Below, piece after piece: positions 62,316 through 64,000 of a DNA stretch of 64,000 nucleotides. Source of the stretch: Algoriphagus locisalis (lineage in GTDB: Bacteria; Bacteroidota; Bacteroidia; Cytophagales; Cyclobacteriaceae). The notes beneath the pieces were generated by a model. That model made no database searches. It had not been told where the DNA came from and was given only the letters and a program-made list of their open reading frames with translations. The stretch lies in contig NZ_FPBF01000007.1 in NCBI RefSeq assembly GCF_900116615.1, positions 62,001 through 126,000 of the forward strand, read 5' to 3'. How positions within the stretch are numbered: position 1 is the first letter of the stretch; every line of letters starts with the position of its first letter. The position numbers and the translations under genes are program-made.

Positions 62316-63770
62316 ATGGAAAATGATAAAAACCCCTCCATCCGCCAAGTAAAAATATATTCAATAGTCACCTTGATACTGATTGTAGTTGGCAGTGGCA
62401 TTTCCTATTGGACAGCTGGCAGGATAGAATATTATACTAATGCAGTCATGCATACTTCCGACGTGCTACAGCGTACGGACGAATTGTATTCAAGTATTCT
62501 GGAAAGAGAAAGTAATATCCGAGGGTATGTCATCACCGGTAAGGAAGAATTTTTAACCAACTACTCCCAATCCAATATAGATGCGGATGTGTTATTGTCT
62601 CAGCTACAGGGTCTAACTGAGGACAATGCCGTACAGCAAAATAATTTTGAAGAACTCAGAGGCTTGATTAATGCCAGAGTTAGAACTTTTGATGCAACCA
62701 TTGCCTATATGAAGGAGCATGGAGATTTAGAAGGCTTTCTTGATCCGTCTAAAGCCAACAATGCGCTCAGCGGCTATACAATGATCAAAAATGTGGTTTT
62801 ACGGATTAATGATGTTGAAAACAATCTTTTCCAGGATCGCACTAAAAGCTTGACAAATAACATCAACGCGCTTCCGTTTATAGTAGGTCTTATTTCTGTT
62901 TTTTCAATCACCATTGGTTTGGTCACCTTCTTTTCCATCTATCAATACAACAAAGCTCAAATAGCAGCGGATACAGAAAGGTCCAAATTCCAGGAAAAGC
63001 TAAAAGATCAGATAGAGCTCTTGGATAATTCGAACAAAGAACTGGAGCAATTCGCCTATGTTGCTTCTCATGATCTGCAGGAACCTCTTCGCAAAATCAC
63101 CGCATTTTCGGACTTACTCAAAGAACAATATGCTGGTAAATTGGAAGGAGACGGAGATCTATATCTCAATCGTATCACAGCAGCTGCACTTCGGATGAGG
63201 CGATTAATCACTGACCTTTTAGAATATAGCAGAGCAGGTAAAATCGAGCATGACAAAATAAAAGCAGTAAAACTCTCCAAAATCGTCGCAGAAATGCTTG
63301 AAGATGTGGAAGTAGCAATTCAAGATAAAGACGCAAAAATAACAGTAGGGAAACTACCAAAAGTATATGGGGCAGAAACAGAATATCGTCAGGTGTTTCA
63401 AAACTTGATTTCAAATTCCCTAAAATTCTCAAAACCAGATACAAAACCAGAAATCAATATCACTTCTGAGGAAGCTAGTTCAGCTCTGATTAATAAATTT
63501 TCAACACTCGATACTGACCAAAAATATCACTTGATCAAAGTAAGTGACAATGGGATAGGATTTAAAAAAGAATATGCAGAACGAATTTTTTCTATCTTCC
63601 AGAGGTTACACGGAAAGAAAGAATACGATGGAACAGGCATAGGTCTTTCGATCACACGCAAAATCATCGAGAAAAACGGAGGGGTAATTTATGCTGACAG
63701 CAGCCCCTCAAGTGGCGCCACCTTTAACATCATACTACCATTCACAAGTCGTAATCTCCGAGATAATTAG
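62316..63770 (+). CDS. CHASE3-domain sensor histidine kinase
   Basis: A 484-aa membrane kinase. Helix 1 (about 15-33), periplasmic CHASE3 domain (about 38-182, with ERESNIRGYVITGKEEFL), helix 2 (about 187-209), a short coiled coil, the DHp helix with H252 in YVASHDLQEPLRKI, and an HATPase domain with N box near QNLISNSLKFSKP, DNGIGF and GTGIGLSI. The H-box type is that of bacteriophytochrome-like kinases that pair with Rcp1-type regulators, and such a regulator follows 71 bases later. Confidence 0.94.
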   Translation: MENDKNPSIRQVKIYSIVTLILIVVGSGISYWTAGRIEYYTNAVMHTSDVLQRTDELYSSILERESNIRGYVITGKEEFLTNYSQSNIDADVLLSQLQGLTEDNAVQQNNFEELRGLINARVRTFDATIAYMKEHGDLEGFLDPSKANNALSGYTMIKNVVLRINDVENNLFQDRTKSLTNNINALPFIVGLISVFSITIGLVTFFSIYQYNKAQIAADTERSKFQEKLKDQIELLDNSNKELEQFAYVASHDLQEPLRKITAFSDLLKEQYAGKLEGDGDLYLNRITAAALRMRRLITDLLEYSRAGKIEHDKIKAVKLSKIVAEMLEDVEVAIQDKDAKITVGKLPKVYGAETEYRQVFQNLISNSLKFSKPDTKPEINITSEEASSALINKFSTLDTDQKYHLIKVSDNGIGFKKEYAERIFSIFQRLHGKKEYDGTGIGLSITRKIIEKNGGVIYADSSPSSGATFNIILPFTSRNLRDN

Positions 63771-63841
63771 GAGTGCATTATATATATCAAAATCATACTT
63801 ATCTTTTCATCAGAATCTAACCCTCATTCGTCAAAGACTTT

Positions 63842-64000
63842 ATGCTCATGTCCTTCGAGAAACCCATCCAAATCCTAGTCGCAGAAGACGATGAAGATGA
63901 TAAATTATTGATTTTAAAAGCCTTTGAGAGAACACTACCAAAGGAAAAAGTCACCTGTGTAGAAGATGGCGACGCGCTTTTGAATTACCTGCGCCGGGTA
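63842..64000 (+). CDS. Rcp1-like response regulator, 3' end outside window
   Basis: The first 53 codons of a receiver domain: an ATG at 63842 (or 63848) then PIQILVAEDDEDDKLLILKA and VTCVEDGDALLNYLRRV, cut at the window edge before the phospho-acceptor Asp. The acidic EDDEDD pocket and spacing fit the Rcp1 type. Position after the CHASE3 kinase marks it as the cognate regulator. Confidence 0.85.
   Translation, partial: MLMSFEKPIQILVAEDDEDDKLLILKAFERTLPKEKVTCVEDGDALLNYLRRV

Noticed and set aside
62216..62401. 61-codon minus-strand frame
   Set aside because: Antisense to the start of the CHASE3 kinase and its leader.
1..64000. tRNA, rRNA, CRISPR array, integrase or insertion sequence
   Set aside because: Looked for by eye on both strands; no cloverleaf, spaced repeats or transposase frame was found.

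Overview
The window is a stretch of chromosome from a member of the Bacteroidota, most likely Cytophagales (Cyclobacteriaceae/Algoriphagus-like). This is judged from protein style only, as no database was consulted. The signs are a subtilase with a type IX secretion C-terminal sorting domain, Bacteroidota-type promoters (TTG ... TAnnTTTG), weak Shine-Dalgarno signals, many TPR and outer-membrane barrel proteins, twin-arginine Gfo/Idh/MocA and TIM-barrel sugar enzymes, DUF2911, DUF6807 and DUF5996 proteins, and PAS/CHASE3 kinases. I found no rRNA, tRNA, CRISPR array, integrase or insertion sequence. The content is mainly core genome with a few degraded or repeat-flanked spots.

Layout. 1-6.8 kb: tail of an Lhr-type helicase, converging on a minus-strand group of a hydrolase, rmuC and the potassium-uptake pair trkA-trkH; then a divergent Nramp-like transporter whose metal-site motifs are altered. 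6.8-15 kb: a GNAT enzyme coupled to a Tat-exported HisC-like aminotransferase, a secreted duplicated-domain protein, an MFS transporter coupled to a YghZ-type aldo/keto reductase, a decayed YfcC-like transporter tail, a class C beta-lactamase-fold hydrolase, a DUF5996 protein and a sirtuin without its zinc cysteines. 15-25 kb: one long minus-strand operon with a 1001-aa TPR protein, a plug-less outer-membrane barrel, a SPOR protein, ExbB, ExbD, a TonB/TolA-like rod, FolC and TrmB. This is the strongest candidate for an undescribed system: a trans-envelope motor built together with its own barrel and periplasmic TPR scaffold.

25-45 kb: holA; a small TPR gene flanked by direct copies of a composite palindrome/TCTGCG repeat; a universal stress protein; ghrA; a DUF2911 protein; a large secreted PIG-L deacetylase followed by an unlisted 34-aa membrane peptide and a Na+/solute symporter; a PagL-like lipid A deacylase; a TPR protein behind gyrA; outer-membrane proteins; rpe; a T9SS subtilase overlapping a lipoprotein gene; and a TrpF-like protein that has lost its catalytic cysteine.

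45-58 kb: aldo/keto reductase, SDR-DUF2867 protein, then a sugar-processing block (two Gfo/Idh/MocA oxidoreductases, DUF6807/PmoA, ThuA, and further on a Tat-exported sugar isomerase/epimerase). This looks like periplasmic oxidation and isomerisation of sugars. Between these lie PhnA, a FAD amine-oxidase-like protein, a PAS/DHp protein with no ATPase domain, and ArfB. 58-64 kb: a stress and signalling block with a 2OG-Fe(II) oxygenase, Dps, a sigma-54 activator with a companion response regulator, a YtxH protein, a 50-aa lmo0937-type membrane peptide, and a CHASE3 histidine kinase followed by a response regulator cut by the window end. Convergent gene pairs are commonly separated by clear hairpin terminators.
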